Shown: positions 17,901 through 25,635 of the stretch, in pieces
Layout: each line of letters starts with the position of its first letter
Position numbering within the stretch: the stretch's first letter is position 1
Assembly (NCBI GenBank): GCA_965199875.1
Contig: OZ241346.1
Location: forward strand, 1,178,001 to 1,242,000
Length of the DNA stretch: 64,000 bases
Origin: VXYL01 sp965199875
Lineage (GTDB): Bacteria; Pseudomonadota; Gammaproteobacteria; Pseudomonadales; Azotimanducaceae
Direction of reading: 5' to 3'
Translations under genes and position numbers: made by a program
Notes under the pieces: generated by a model
Seen by the model: only the letters and a program-made list of their open reading frames with translations
What the model was told of the DNA's origin: nothing
The model's database searches: none

Positions 17901-20900
17901 GTCGAGTTGGCGCCGCACTTCGCCACGCACGCCCCGCCGCACTCCTCGTAGCCGGCGTTGCACTCCCTGCAGCCGTCGTCGTCCGTCGCCGGGTCGGCCA
18001 GGCCGCCGCAGGAGGCGGAGTTCTTCCCGAACTCGCGGGTGCAGTCGCTGCTGGTCACCGTGCCGTTGGTGCAGGACCAGTTCCATGCGCCTGCCGTGCC
18101 AGTGCAGGTCAGCGTCCTCTGGCCGTCCACGCCGGCGCACCGCCACGTCGTCTCCTCCGTGCCGACCACGCGGTTGTTCTCGGTTCCGGCGGCGCACGGG
18201 CTGGCGGCCGTGCCGCATTTGCCGTCCACCCGCGTCGTGCTCCAGCCGGGGGTGCCCGCTTCGCAGCTCGTCTGGCTCGAACACGCCGCCCAGACGCCCC
18301 GGTCGCCGGGCGCTTCGCCGTAGGCGCCCGGCTTGCAGGCGCTGGCCGCGCTCGACGGGTCCCCGCACTGCGGGTTCGGCACGCAGGTGTTGCCGCTCCT
18401 GGACCAGACGCCGTCGTTGCAGGCGTAGGAGCAGCTGCCGTTGTAGCCGGCCGTGCAGGCGCCGCTGGCCATCGTGCCGGAGTCCGCCCTGTCCAGCGCG
18501 CAGTGCGCAACGGTGGCCGCGGCGCACTCGGCCGCGAAGGACGCGCTCGCCGTCCTGGCTTCGTCCATCGTCAACTCGCAAGTGGAGGAGGCGCTGGCGG
18601 AGCAGTCGCCGCCCCAGCTGGCGAAGTCGTAGCCGGACTCCGCGGCCGCCGTCAGCTCCACCGCCGTGCCGTAGTCGTAGTCCTGCGCGCAGTCCGCGCC
18701 GCAGCTGATGCCGGCTGGCGCGCTCGACACGCTGCCGCCAGCGGTCTTCGTCACCGCCAGCGTCCGCTTCTGGGGCCTGAACCTCGCCGTCGCGCTGCGC
18801 GCCTCCTTCATCTCCAGCCGGCAGACCGTCCCCGTCGCCGTGCCCGCGCAGGCGCCCTCCCACCTCTCGAAGTCCTGGCCCTCGCCCGGCGCCGCCGTCA
18901 GCGTCGCCGCCGTGCCGTAGTCGTAGTCCTGCGCGCAGTCCGCGCCGCAGTCGATGCCCGTGCCGGTCACCTTGCCGATGCCGGCCACCGCCACCGTCAG
19001 CGTCCGCTTCTGGGGCTTGAACCTCGCCGTCGCGCTGCGCGCCTCCTTCATCTCCAGCCGGCAGACCGTCGCCGTCGCCGTGCCCGCGCAGGCGCCCCCC
19101 CACCTCTCGAAGTCCTGGCCCTCGCCCGGCGCCGCCGTCAGCGTCGCCCACGTGCCGTAGTCGTAGTCCTGCGCGCAGTCCGCGCCGCAGTCGATGCCCG
19201 TGCCGGTCACCTTGCCGATGCCGGCCACCGCCACCGTCAGCGTCCGCTTCGCCCGCTTGAACGTCGCGCCCACGGTCAGGTCGCCGACCAGCTTCAGCTG
19301 GCACTTCGGCCACCGCGCGGCGCCGCAGGCGCCCGTCCACGACTCGAACTCGTAGCCCTCGTCCGCCGTCGCCACCGCCACCACCACGCTGCCGTGGGCC
19401 TTGCTCGTCGAGCACGCGGCGCGCGTCCCCGAACCGCAGTCCACCCCCTTCGCCGCCACGCGCCCGTTGGCCGGGCGCTCCACCGTCAGCGTCCGCCGAA
19501 CCAGGGCGAAGTCCGCGCCCGCCGCAAGGTTCGACTCCATCCTCAGCGCGCACGAAGCCTCCGCGCCTTCGCAGGCGCCGCTCCACGACGCCAGCTCGTG
19601 GTTGGCGTCCGCCGTCGCCGTCAGCTCCACTTCCGCGCCGTGGTCGTACTGCTCCGTGCAGTCCGACGAGCCGCTCCCGCAGTCGATGCCCGGACCGGCG
19701 ATCCGCCCGCGCCGCGGCGGCGACACCCACAGCCAGCGCTGCTCCGCCCCGAACTCCGCACCCGCCGTCTTCGCCCCGTCCATCGCCACCGCGCACGACG
19801 CCCCCGGCGTTCCCGCGCACGCCCCCGTCCAGCCCAGCAGACGGTGGTTCGCGTCCGCCGCCGCCGACAGCCGCGCCGTCGCCCCCGCGGCCAGCCGCTC
19901 CGCGCAGTCCGAACCCGAACCCGAACCGCAGTCGATGCCCGAACCCGTCACCCGCCCGTGCTCCGGACGCTCCACCGTCAGCAGGTGGCTGGTCGCCTCG
20001 AACGACGCCGACACCCGCCGGTCCGCGTCCAGCTCCACCGTGCAGGACGCCGCGCTTCCCGAACACGCGCCGCCCCAGCCGGCGAAGCGGTGGTGCGCGT
20101 CCGCCGCCGCCGACAGCTCCGCCGCGCTGCCCGTCGCGTAGGACTCCTCGCAGTCGACGCCGCCGCCCGAACCGCAGTCGACGCCCTCGCCCGACACCCG
20201 CCCTCCCGACGGCCGCTCCACCGTCAGCTTCGGCCACGGCACGTCCGCGATCCACACCGTCGTCGGCGCCCAGCGCAGATCCCGGTGCGCCCGGTTGTTC
20301 GGACTGCCGCCGCACTTGCCGCGCAGCGTCAGCGACTCCGGCCCTTCCTCCTCCCCGTCGTGCTCCACGTGCAGCCACCAGCCGGACACGCTCAGCGTCT
20401 TGTCCTCGCCGCTGTTGAGATGGTAGCCCTGCCGCGAAGGATCCGACGCGAAGATGTCGTAGTCGTGGCGCCGGCCGCGGCTCCGCTGCGCCTGGCGCGC
20501 CGTGTTCGGGCCGTCTCCAACCTCCACCCGGCACTTCCGGTACGCATGCGCCGGCGGATGGCGCAGCTCCAGCGTCAGACCCGCCTGCAGCGACGTCTCC
20601 GGCAGGCACAGCCGGCCGAACCCGCCGCACGCCGACGACGGCGCCAGAGCCCCGCCGTCCACGTGCACGACCAGCAGCGGCCCCGCCGGCTCGCGCAGCG
20701 TCAGCGTCGCCTCCGTCACCGCGCGGCCCGTCAGCGACGTGCCGATCACGATGGTCTCGCCCCCGTCCGCCTCGACGTCGTCCACCGCCGTCACCCGCAG
20801 CGTCGTGCTGGCGCTCCGCGAACCCGCCGCGACGACCACGCGACGCTCCCCCGAAACCGCGTAGTCGCCCGCCGACGCCGTGCCGCCGAACGTCAGCGGA

Positions 20901-21616
20901 ACCTCCAGCCGCGACGCCGCCGGCGCCGACAGCGTCGCCGTCACCGTCACCGCCGCCCCGGCGTCCGACTCGGTCAGCTCCGCAGGGCTCGCCGACAGAA
21001 CCAGCGCCGGCCGCGCCTCGGCGCCCGCCGCCGGCGCCCCGCGCTTCCAGGACCGCGCCTTCGCGCCGCCGCAGGCCCCGGCCGCGCCGCCGGCCGGACA
21101 GCCCGCGCACGCCGCCTCGCCCGCGCCGCGCCGCGTGCCCGGCGGACACGGATCGCAACCCGTCCCCGCCGCGTCCGGCGTCCGGTCCGGCGGGCACTCG
21201 CGGCACGCGCCGCCGGCGTCGCGCTCCGCGCCGGCGCAGCGCGGCAGCACCCGCCACGCGGCCACCGCCTGCGTGGTGAGGCCGGCGCCGTTCGTGGCAT
21301 GCGCCGTCAGCGCGTAGACGCCCGGCGCGGCGTCGGCCGGCGGCGAGAGCTCGATGTCGAGGCGCGGCGCGGCCGACGGGCCGGCGGTCCACGCCGCCGG
21401 CGCCAGCCACGACGGCGCCGGTTCCGCGCTCGCCGCCAGCTGCACCGCCTCCCCCGCGCCTCCGAACGCCCGCAGCGTCAGCGTCGCCGTGCCGCCCGCG
21501 CGGACCTCCGCCTCGCCGACCAGGATCGCCGGGCCGCCCGGCGCCGACGCGCCAGCGGCGCAGGCCGCGAGCGCGCAGCCCGCGATGCGCGTCCAGACTT
21601 GCACTCCCACCGCCAA
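14954..21616 (-). CDS. Giant Cys-rich lipoprotein (Calx-beta, InlB repeats, 15 Cys repeats)
   Basis: Predicted surface lipoprotein of 2220 residues and the only uninterrupted full-length member of its family here. It starts at TTG; an in-frame TGA lies five codons upstream. Lipobox LAAC places the lipidated Cys at residue 19. An Ig-like segment (about 30-130) is followed by a GCC2/EGF-like Cys cluster (about 135-185), a Calx-beta repeat (LVLSASPAELTE, about 195-300), and a YRKCRVEVGD domain also found at the end of the Calx-beta protein of the core. Nine InlB B-type repeats come next, interrupted by Cys-rich blocks, then a long array of roughly 50-residue Cys repeats (GSCADGYSGACSYACSDRVW). 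The C-terminus (TCRPYPATAGVCIPLRR) differs from the TDDYG tail of the other lipoproteins. Dozens of Cys imply heavy disulfide bonding outside the cytoplasm. The ligand is unknown. Confidence 0.9.
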   Translation of the reverse strand: MAVGVQVWTRIAGCALAACAAGASAPGGPAILVGEAEVRAGGTATLTLRAFGGAGEAVQLAASAEPAPSWLAPAAWTAGPSAAPRLDIELSPPADAAPGVYALTAHATNGAGLTTQAVAAWRVLPRCAGAERDAGGACRECPPDRTPDAAGTGCDPCPPGTRRGAGEAACAGCPAGGAAGACGGAKARSWKRGAPAAGAEARPALVLSASPAELTESDAGAAVTVTATLSAPAASRLEVPLTFGGTASAGDYAVSGERRVVVAAGSRSASTTLRVTAVDDVEADGGETIVIGTSLTGRAVTEATLTLREPAGPLLVVHVDGGALAPSSACGGFGRLCLPETSLQAGLTLELRHPPAHAYRKCRVEVGDGPNTARQAQRSRGRRHDYDIFASDPSRQGYHLNSGEDKTLSVSGWWLHVEHDGEEEGPESLTLRGKCGGSPNNRAHRDLRWAPTTVWIADVPWPKLTVERPSGGRVSGEGVDCGSGGGVDCEESYATGSAAELSAAADAHHRFAGWGGACSGSAASCTVELDADRRVSASFEATSHLLTVERPEHGRVTGSGIDCGSGSGSDCAERLAAGATARLSAAADANHRLLGWTGACAGTPGASCAVAMDGAKTAGAEFGAEQRWLWVSPPRRGRIAGPGIDCGSGSSDCTEQYDHGAEVELTATADANHELASWSGACEGAEASCALRMESNLAAGADFALVRRTLTVERPANGRVAAKGVDCGSGTRAACSTSKAHGSVVVAVATADEGYEFESWTGACGAARWPKCQLKLVGDLTVGATFKRAKRTLTVAVAGIGKVTGTGIDCGADCAQDYDYGTWATLTAAPGEGQDFERWGGACAGTATATVCRLEMKEARSATARFKPQKRTLTVAVAGIGKVTGTGIDCGADCAQDYDYGTAATLTAAPGEGQDFERWEGACAGTATGTVCRLEMKEARSATARFRPQKRTLAVTKTAGGSVSSAPAGISCGADCAQDYDYGTAVELTAAAESGYDFASWGGDCSASASSTCELTMDEARTASASFAAECAAATVAHCALDRADSGTMASGACTAGYNGSCSYACNDGVWSRSGNTCVPNPQCGDPSSAASACKPGAYGEAPGDRGVWAACSSQTSCEAGTPGWSTTRVDGKCGTAASPCAAGTENNRVVGTEETTWRCAGVDGQRTLTCTGTAGAWNWSCTNGTVTSSDCTREFGKNSASCGGLADPATDDDGCRECNAGYEECGGACVAKCGANSTRNSACGCDCDTGYRADGGVCKKLYTLTVTKTAGGDVSSSPAGIDCGTDCAEKYVDGTTAKLTAAPDANRKLSAWSGACSASASTTCAVLLDGDKTVGAAFVWEKRKLTVARPGNGHVAASGISCGSGGRTDCTEEYDHGTEVTLTATEDRGYDFASWGGACSASAASSTCNLRMNEARTASASFAAECAAATVAHCALDRADSGATVSGACTAGYNGSCRYACNNGAWSEESNSCTPKRCPQATKDDCTLPQTASGSSAGSCAAGYSGACRFACSLGEWTETSNSCAPAPCPRGTVNSCVLPRTDSGSTTDGRCAAGYSGACRFACSLGEWTGTSNSCAPAPCPHDTVNSCVLSRTDSGTTTDGWCAAGYSGTCRFACWLGGWTETSNSCTPLGCPEATRDNCVLPATEHGSSSAGSCADGYSGACRSTCWFGAWTETSNSCKPRSCPEATRNNCVLPPTASGSHAGSCSPGYSGACRFSCSRGTWTQASNSCTPHEACAAGTRDNCALPRTESGASAGSCADGYSGACSYACSDRVWTRTSNTCAMDCPAATTAGCERPATPSGSSAGTCAANYSGTCSYACSDGDWTRTSNTCRPHEACAAGTRNNCALPRTESGASAGSCADGYSGACSYACSDRVWTRTSNTCAMDCPAATTAGCERPATPSGSSAGTCAANYSGTCSYACSDGDWTRTSNTCRPHEACAAGTRNNCALPRTESGSSAGSCADGYSGACSYACSDRVWTRTSNTCAMDCPAATTAGCERPATLSGSSAGSCADGYSGTCSYACSDGDWTRTSNSCRPHEACAAGTRNNCALPRTASGASAGSCADGYSGACSYACSDRVWTRTSNTCAPLDCPQATLGNCLLPETDHGSSAAGSCAAGYSGTCRFSCSLGDWTEDANTCKTPEQECVERGREWIPPSPERARTCRSSSCWGHDHSCKALPGGSCVYKDHDAILCTNHKDRTCRPYPATAGVCIPLRR
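15185..17290 (-). repeat. Tandem Cys-repeat array with a 306-bp higher-order unit
   Basis: Fourteen consecutive units of about 150 bp encode a pattern C-x5-C-x-LP-x-T-x-SG-SAGSC-x2-GYSGAC-x3-C-x-W-x2-SNSC. Within them an AAGTRNNC unit and a PAATTAGC unit form a pair repeated with a 306-bp period: the same 22-bp segment starts at about 15645, 15951 and 16257. Neighbouring pairs are almost identical, which points to recent duplication. Confidence 0.85.
17400..20240 (-). repeat. Nine InlB B-type repeats in the giant lipoprotein
   Basis: Seven repeats occupy about 18560-20240 and two more about 17400-17840. They are separated by Cys-rich blocks with the WSTTRVDGKCGTAASPC and TWRCAGVDGQRTLTC motifs. 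Two consecutive AGIGKVTGTG repeats differ by only a few bases, as do the matching ones in the right arm at about 40540-41000. Confidence 0.85.
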
Positions 21617-21645
21617 GCACGAACTCCGTCAAGAACGTGCGCCGG

Positions 21646-21674
21646 ACTCTAGCGCCGCGCCGCCCGCGCCGCAA
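21646..21674 (-). promoter_or_regulatory. Conserved promoter of lipoprotein gene, left module 1
   Basis: Minus-strand TTGCGG (21674-21669), 17-bp spacer and TAGAGT (21651-21646) match the promoter-like element of the three other lipoprotein genes. The predicted start near 21639 gives a leader of about 23 bases before the TTG codon at 21616. Confidence 0.6.
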
Positions 21675-21937
21675 TCCGAGCCGGCGCCGTGCCGGGCCCC
21701 TTGGGCAATTGCGGGAATGCCGATGCACAAGTCCGTCGCGCTTTCCGGCCGGCACCCTACGAGCCGCGACTTTCATTCGACTCGCGGGCCCGAGGTTCGA
21801 AACAGCACAGGATGGTCGTCGCGGTCGTTTGGCTTGTGCGCCTTGCCGGCCTCTCTTCCAATGTCAAGCGATGGCCAGTTGCGGCCGTGCGGATGGCAGC
21901 CGTGCGGAACGGTCGCAGCCCGTTGGCACCCATTCGC
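21675..21937. other. Intergenic stretch with no recognised gene
   Basis: This is the inner end of the left array, between the lipoprotein promoter and the aminotransferase stop. I find no ORF with recognisable content, no tRNA and no clear terminator. The repeat homology shared by the arms fades out just past the promoter, so this is about where the unique core begins. Confidence 0.5.
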
Positions 21938-23272
21938 TCAGCGGTCAAGGTTGCGCGTCGTCTCGTCCACGGCTGCCAGCAAGGCATCGACCATGCGCTG
22001 CAGCTCCGTCTCGCCGACGATCAGTGGCGGGCCCAGCACCACCACGTCGCGCACCTCTCCGGTGCCGCCTGGATAGAAACACACACCGCGCTCAAGCGCC
22101 GCTGCCGCGACCTGGCTGGTCACTTTCGCCTCCTGTGGATAGCGCTCGAGCGTCGTTCGGTCGGCGACGATCTCGATGCCCAGCAGCAGGCCCTTGCCGC
22201 GTACTTCGGCAACATGCGGATGATCGAGGAACGCAGCGCCCAGCCGCGCCAGCAGGTCTGCGCCGACCCGCGCGGCACGCTCCACCAAGCGCTCCGCAGC
22301 CATGATTTCCAGCACCTTGTCGGCGGCGGCGCAGGCGGCGGGGTGGGCCGCGAAGGTGTGGAACATGACGTTCATGCCGGCCGCCTGAATCGCCGCGCCA
22401 ACGGCTTCGGTGGCGAACACGCCGGTGATCGGCGCGTAGCCGCCGCCCAGGCCCTTGCCGGCGACCAGCACGTCCACCGCCACCGGCCAGTGGGCGTCGG
22501 AGTCGCCGAGCGCGAACTTCGCGCCGGTGCGGCCGAAGCCGGTCATCACTTCGTCGGCCAGCAAGAGGATGTCGTAGTGATCGCACAGCTCGCGCACGCC
22601 TTGCCAGTAGCCATCCGGCGGAACCAAGGCGCCGCCGCTGGCGCCGACGATCGGTTCGCCGAGCAGCGCGGCCACGTTGTCCGCGCCAACGTGCTCAATC
22701 GCTTGCTGCAGCGCGTCGAGGCAGTGCTGGGCGACGTCGCTGCCGGGACAGCGCAGCGGATACGGCGCTGGTACCCGCGGATACCGCGGCAGCGCATGGG
22801 CTAGGCCCTGCTTCCGCGCTTCGTGGCCGCCGACGGCAGCGGCGGCAAGCGTCGTGCCGTGGTACGAAGGCGCGCGCCCGATGATTTCCTTCTTGCTCGG
22901 CTGGCCTCGCGCCGCGTGGTACTGGATGGCGATCTTCATGGCGGTCTCGACGCCCTCGGAGCCGCTGCACGTCAGGTGCAGGCGCGGCAGGCTTGGCGGC
23001 AGCCACTCCGCGGTCAAGCGCCGCAGCAGCCGCTCCCGCTCCGGCGTCAGCCAAGGAGGTACGACGTAGGAGCTTGCCAGCGCCGCCGCATGCAGGGCGT
23101 CCGCCACTTCCTTGCGCCCGTGGCCGACGTTGACGGCAACCGCGCCGCCAGCGGCGTCGAGGATCTCGCGTCCGTCGCTGGTGAACAGGTACGCCCCTTG
23201 CGCGCCAGCGATGCGCAGACTGCGCATTGCCGGAAACGCGAAAGGCCAGTTGACGGGCGGCTCGGCGGTCAT
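21938..23272 (-). CDS. Class III aminotransferase (PLP-dependent)
   Basis: Predicted cytosolic PLP-dependent transaminase of 444 residues, the normal length for the family. The start at MTAEPPVNW was chosen over upstream codons because homology begins there and the longer frame would run into the divergent gene. Visible motifs are CSGSEGVETAMK near residue 102 (phosphate binding), SYHGTTLAA near 136, LLADEVMTGFGRTG with D240 (contact to the PLP ring nitrogen) and LVAGKGLGGGYAP with K273 (Schiff-base Lys). The C-terminal GIEIVADRTT region is normal. Family knowledge says such enzymes move amino groups between omega-amines or amino acids and a keto acid; the substrate cannot be read here. It is divergent from the phosphotransferase gene across 62 bases. 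Confidence 0.9.
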   Translation of the reverse strand: MTAEPPVNWPFAFPAMRSLRIAGAQGAYLFTSDGREILDAAGGAVAVNVGHGRKEVADALHAAALASSYVVPPWLTPERERLLRRLTAEWLPPSLPRLHLTCSGSEGVETAMKIAIQYHAARGQPSKKEIIGRAPSYHGTTLAAAAVGGHEARKQGLAHALPRYPRVPAPYPLRCPGSDVAQHCLDALQQAIEHVGADNVAALLGEPIVGASGGALVPPDGYWQGVRELCDHYDILLLADEVMTGFGRTGAKFALGDSDAHWPVAVDVLVAGKGLGGGYAPITGVFATEAVGAAIQAAGMNVMFHTFAAHPAACAAADKVLEIMAAERLVERAARVGADLLARLGAAFLDHPHVAEVRGKGLLLGIEIVADRTTLERYPQEAKVTSQVAAAALERGVCFYPGGTGEVRDVVVLGPPLIVGETELQRMVDALLAAVDETTRNLDR

Positions 23273-23334
23273 CGACGGTTGCGGAATCGTCTGCAAAAGG
23301 TTATGAAACCAGAATACGCCAAGGAACTCATCGC

Positions 23335-24372
23335 ATGGCCGCAGAGACGGACGCCAAGACGGGCGTGGAGGGCATCGACGGCGAGAGGGTGACCGAGTGG
23401 CTCGACGGCCGCATCGATGGGCTGTCGCCGCCATTGGAGTTCGCCCTGATCGCCGGCGGCCACTCCAACCTCACCTACCGCTTCACCGACCAGCGGGGCG
23501 CGGCCTACGTGCTGCGGCGGCCGCCGCTCGGCCACATTCTGGAGAGCGCCCACGACATGGGCCGCGAGCATCGCATCATCTCCTCGCTGGCCGGCACCGG
23601 CGTGCCGGTGCCGCGGACCTACGGCCTGTGCGAAGACAAGGACGTCAACGGCCAGCCGTTCTACGTCATGCAGTTCGTGGAGGGCGTCGTGCCGCACGAC
23701 CCCGAAGCTGCCGCCGCCATTCCAGAGGCCGAGCGGCACAGCGCCGGTGAACACGTCATCGACGTTCTGGCGACGCTGCATCTGGTCGATCCGGACCACG
23801 TCGGCCTTGGCAACCTGGCGCGCAAGGAAGCGTATCTGGAGCGCCAGCTGAAGCGCTGGACGCGGCAGTGGGAGGCCACCAAGACCCACGAGATTCCCGA
23901 AATGGAGGAGAGCGCCCGGCTGCTGCACGAGGACATGCCGGAGCAGGTGGGCGCGGCCATCGTTCACGGCGACTATCGCATCGGCAACATGATGCTTCGC
24001 GACGGACGGATGGCGGCGCTTCTGGACTGGGAGCTTTGCACCCTGGGCGACCCGCTCGCCGATCTCGGCTACCTGCTGAACAACTGGTCGCAACCCGGCG
24101 AACCCGGAGCGGACGCCAACCCCACCGGCGTTGGCGGCTTTCCAAGCCGAGAGCGCATCTGCGAGACGTACCAAGGGCGCACCGGCCGCGACGTGTCGCG
24201 CATCGACTACTACCGGGCGTTCTCCCACTGGCGCCTCGGCGCCATCACCCAGGGCGTGTACAAGCGCTATCTGGTGGGCGCCATGGGCAAGAATCGCGAC
24301 TTCGACCTGGAGAAGTACCGCCTCGGCATCCACCAGCGAGCGGAGTCGGCGCTGAAGTTCCTGACTCGCTGA
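23335..24372 (+). CDS. APH-type phosphotransferase, ACAD10/11 N-domain-like
   Basis: Predicted cytosolic small-molecule kinase of 345 residues in the aminoglycoside phosphotransferase fold. AAGGA lies nine bases before the ATG. The N-lobe has GGHSNLTYRF near residue 41 and AYVLRRPP near 57 (glycine-rich and Lys/Arg region). The catalytic loop is HGDYRIGNMM with H211, D213 and N218, and LLDWE with D231 is the metal-binding Asp. GDPLADLGYLLNNW is characteristic of the acyl-CoA-dehydrogenase-associated branch (ACAD10/11). Known relatives act on 4-hydroxy acids or acyl-CoA esters, but no acyl-CoA dehydrogenase gene is present in this window, so the substrate stays open. Confidence 0.85.
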   Translation: MAAETDAKTGVEGIDGERVTEWLDGRIDGLSPPLEFALIAGGHSNLTYRFTDQRGAAYVLRRPPLGHILESAHDMGREHRIISSLAGTGVPVPRTYGLCEDKDVNGQPFYVMQFVEGVVPHDPEAAAAIPEAERHSAGEHVIDVLATLHLVDPDHVGLGNLARKEAYLERQLKRWTRQWEATKTHEIPEMEESARLLHEDMPEQVGAAIVHGDYRIGNMMLRDGRMAALLDWELCTLGDPLADLGYLLNNWSQPGEPGADANPTGVGGFPSRERICETYQGRTGRDVSRIDYYRAFSHWRLGAITQGVYKRYLVGAMGKNRDFDLEKYRLGIHQRAESALKFLTR

Positions 24373-24406
24373 ATGGGGTAGCCGGGCCTCCCGGCACCGA
24401 GCAGGA

Positions 24407-24437
24407 CAAAAAAAGCCCCGCCTGTGTCGGCGGGGCT
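24407..24437 (-). terminator. Rho-independent terminator after the MerR gene
   Basis: AGCCCCGCC (24414-24422) and GGCGGGGCT (24429-24437) form a perfect 9-bp stem with a 6-base loop. On the minus strand the stem is followed at once by a run of Ts (complement of the A-tract 24407-24414). It therefore serves transcription arriving from the MerR gene, about 180 bases upstream on that strand. It also lies 34 bases after the plus-strand phosphotransferase stop, where the stem alone may help. Confidence 0.8.
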
Positions 24438-24618
24438 GGAAGAGAGGGGGCAGCATCCCCAAGGGGGGAGGGGGAGAGAGGCGTAGGATGCTGCCCTTCG
24501 GCGTACAGGTTCTGTACTAGACATCACCTTGGCGGACTTCGACAGGCTTGTCAAGGCCTTTTTCCAACTTTTTTCAAAAAAACTTGAAGTTCAGCTTTAG
24601 GCGAAGCGGCTTTGGCAC

Positions 24619-25566
24619 TCAGTTCGGCAGCGGGCCGTTGGTTTCGCCAAGCAACTCGTACTTCTCGACCAGCGGTCGCAGCGAGCGTTCAAGCTGCGTC
24701 CGGGCGTTCTGCACGCCTTCTTCGATCATGGCGTGGTCGTCGCCTCGGTCGCCGTCGCAACGTCCGGAGTGTTCGGCGTACTTGTCGAGGTCGCGAATGA
24801 ACCCTACGAGAACCTGGGGGCACTCGCAGCAAGCGCGGTCGGCGTTCTCGCCAATGGTCATCAGCTGCCGAGCGTTGTAGAGCGGCCCGCGCAGCGCCTC
24901 GTCGACGGCGCGTTCGACGTCCTGCCACGGCGACGGCCACTTCAGCAACGCGCAGCCGATGGCTTCGAAGCGTTCGGCGTCGTCGGCCCTAGCGTGGCTG
25001 TAGGCGACGACAAGAGGCGCTGAACCATAGACTTCCCGAACGGCGTCAAGACGTTGCACATCCAGGCTCGCCAGGTGCAGCAGCACGCAGTCGAGGTTGG
25101 CAGGGGGATCTTCGTCGGCGGCCAGTTCGTCGATGTCGGCCCACTCTGCGGCCCCGAGCAGGGTTGCGCCGCTGCCGCGGGCGTCGCGCAGCGCCTCTAT
25201 CAGTTCAGCGCCGACGACTCCTAGCCGAGCGGTCTGCCCCGCCGGTTGCCGCGATGCGCCGGCAGCAGGCCGCAGTCGCCGCCCTATTTCCTCGGCGTCG
25301 AAGCGGATGACCTGGCTGATGGGATGGCCTTGGTCGAGCAGCGCCTTGATGGCCAGCAGCCACTCCACCTGCTCGGCGCTGTAGAAGCGCGTCTTGCCGG
25401 CGCGCTCGGCCGGCGCCAGGCCGTAGCGCCGCTCCCACGCCCGCAGGCACTCCGGCGTGATGCCAGTGCGTTTCGAGACGGCGCCGATCTTGTACAGATT
25501 GCCGGACACGGTTTCCAACATCCGTTCGCTTTGTTCAACTGCGTCCATAGTCTTACTGTACACCAT
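24619..25566 (-). CDS. MerR-family transcriptional regulator
   Basis: Predicted DNA-binding regulator of 315 residues (297-315 depending on start). The winged helix-turn-helix is clear: YKIGAVSKRTGITPECLRAW, ERRYGL, then RFYSAEQVEWLLAIKALLDQGHPISQVI, about residues 25-90. The remaining 220 residues are long for MerR. They resemble the layout of CarH/LitR-type regulators, but I do not find the B12-binding ExxxH pattern, so the ligand is unknown. The gene follows the amidase by 69 bases on the same strand and is followed by a strong terminator, so it could be the last gene of the FAD oxidoreductase-amidase operon or have its own promoter. A second ATG lies 18 bases in. Confidence 0.85.
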   Translation of the reverse strand: MVYSKTMDAVEQSERMLETVSGNLYKIGAVSKRTGITPECLRAWERRYGLAPAERAGKTRFYSAEQVEWLLAIKALLDQGHPISQVIRFDAEEIGRRLRPAAGASRQPAGQTARLGVVGAELIEALRDARGSGATLLGAAEWADIDELAADEDPPANLDCVLLHLASLDVQRLDAVREVYGSAPLVVAYSHARADDAERFEAIGCALLKWPSPWQDVERAVDEALRGPLYNARQLMTIGENADRACCECPQVLVGFIRDLDKYAEHSGRCDGDRGDDHAMIEEGVQNARTQLERSLRPLVEKYELLGETNGPLPN

Positions 25567-25635
25567 GATGACAGCCTTCGCGCACGATGAAATCCGCCGC
25601 CACCCACGACGGGAGCGGCGGAACAGGAACGGCTG

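Larger units (their letters stand above)
1..21690. repeat. Left arm of large inverted duplication (surface-protein array)
   Basis: Every gene in this arm lies on the minus strand. Read outward from the core, the order is lipoprotein, LRR metalloprotease, lipoprotein, LRR metalloprotease, LRR metalloprotease. The right arm, from about 33.63 kb, repeats the same order on the plus strand. Promoter, start region, Calx-beta and InlB-repeat segments, protease genes and the hairpin between modules all match between arms at nucleotide level, by eye. The arms are not collinear copies throughout: they differ by internal deletions, repeat number and number of tandem protease genes. Confidence 0.8.

Noticed and set aside
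21770..21830. Possible tRNA T-loop (GGTTCGAAAC)
   Set aside because: The flanking bases do not form a T-stem and no acceptor, D or anticodon arms can be found on either strand.
24540..24600. A second terminator in the T/A-rich stretch CTTTTTTCAAAAAAACTT
   Set aside because: The arms pair imperfectly and the stem would be all A-T; the GC stem at 24414-24437 is far better.
24619..25566. B12-dependent photoreceptor regulator (CarH-like)
   Set aside because: Length and MerR head fit, but the cobalamin-binding ExxxH pattern was not found in the C-terminal part.
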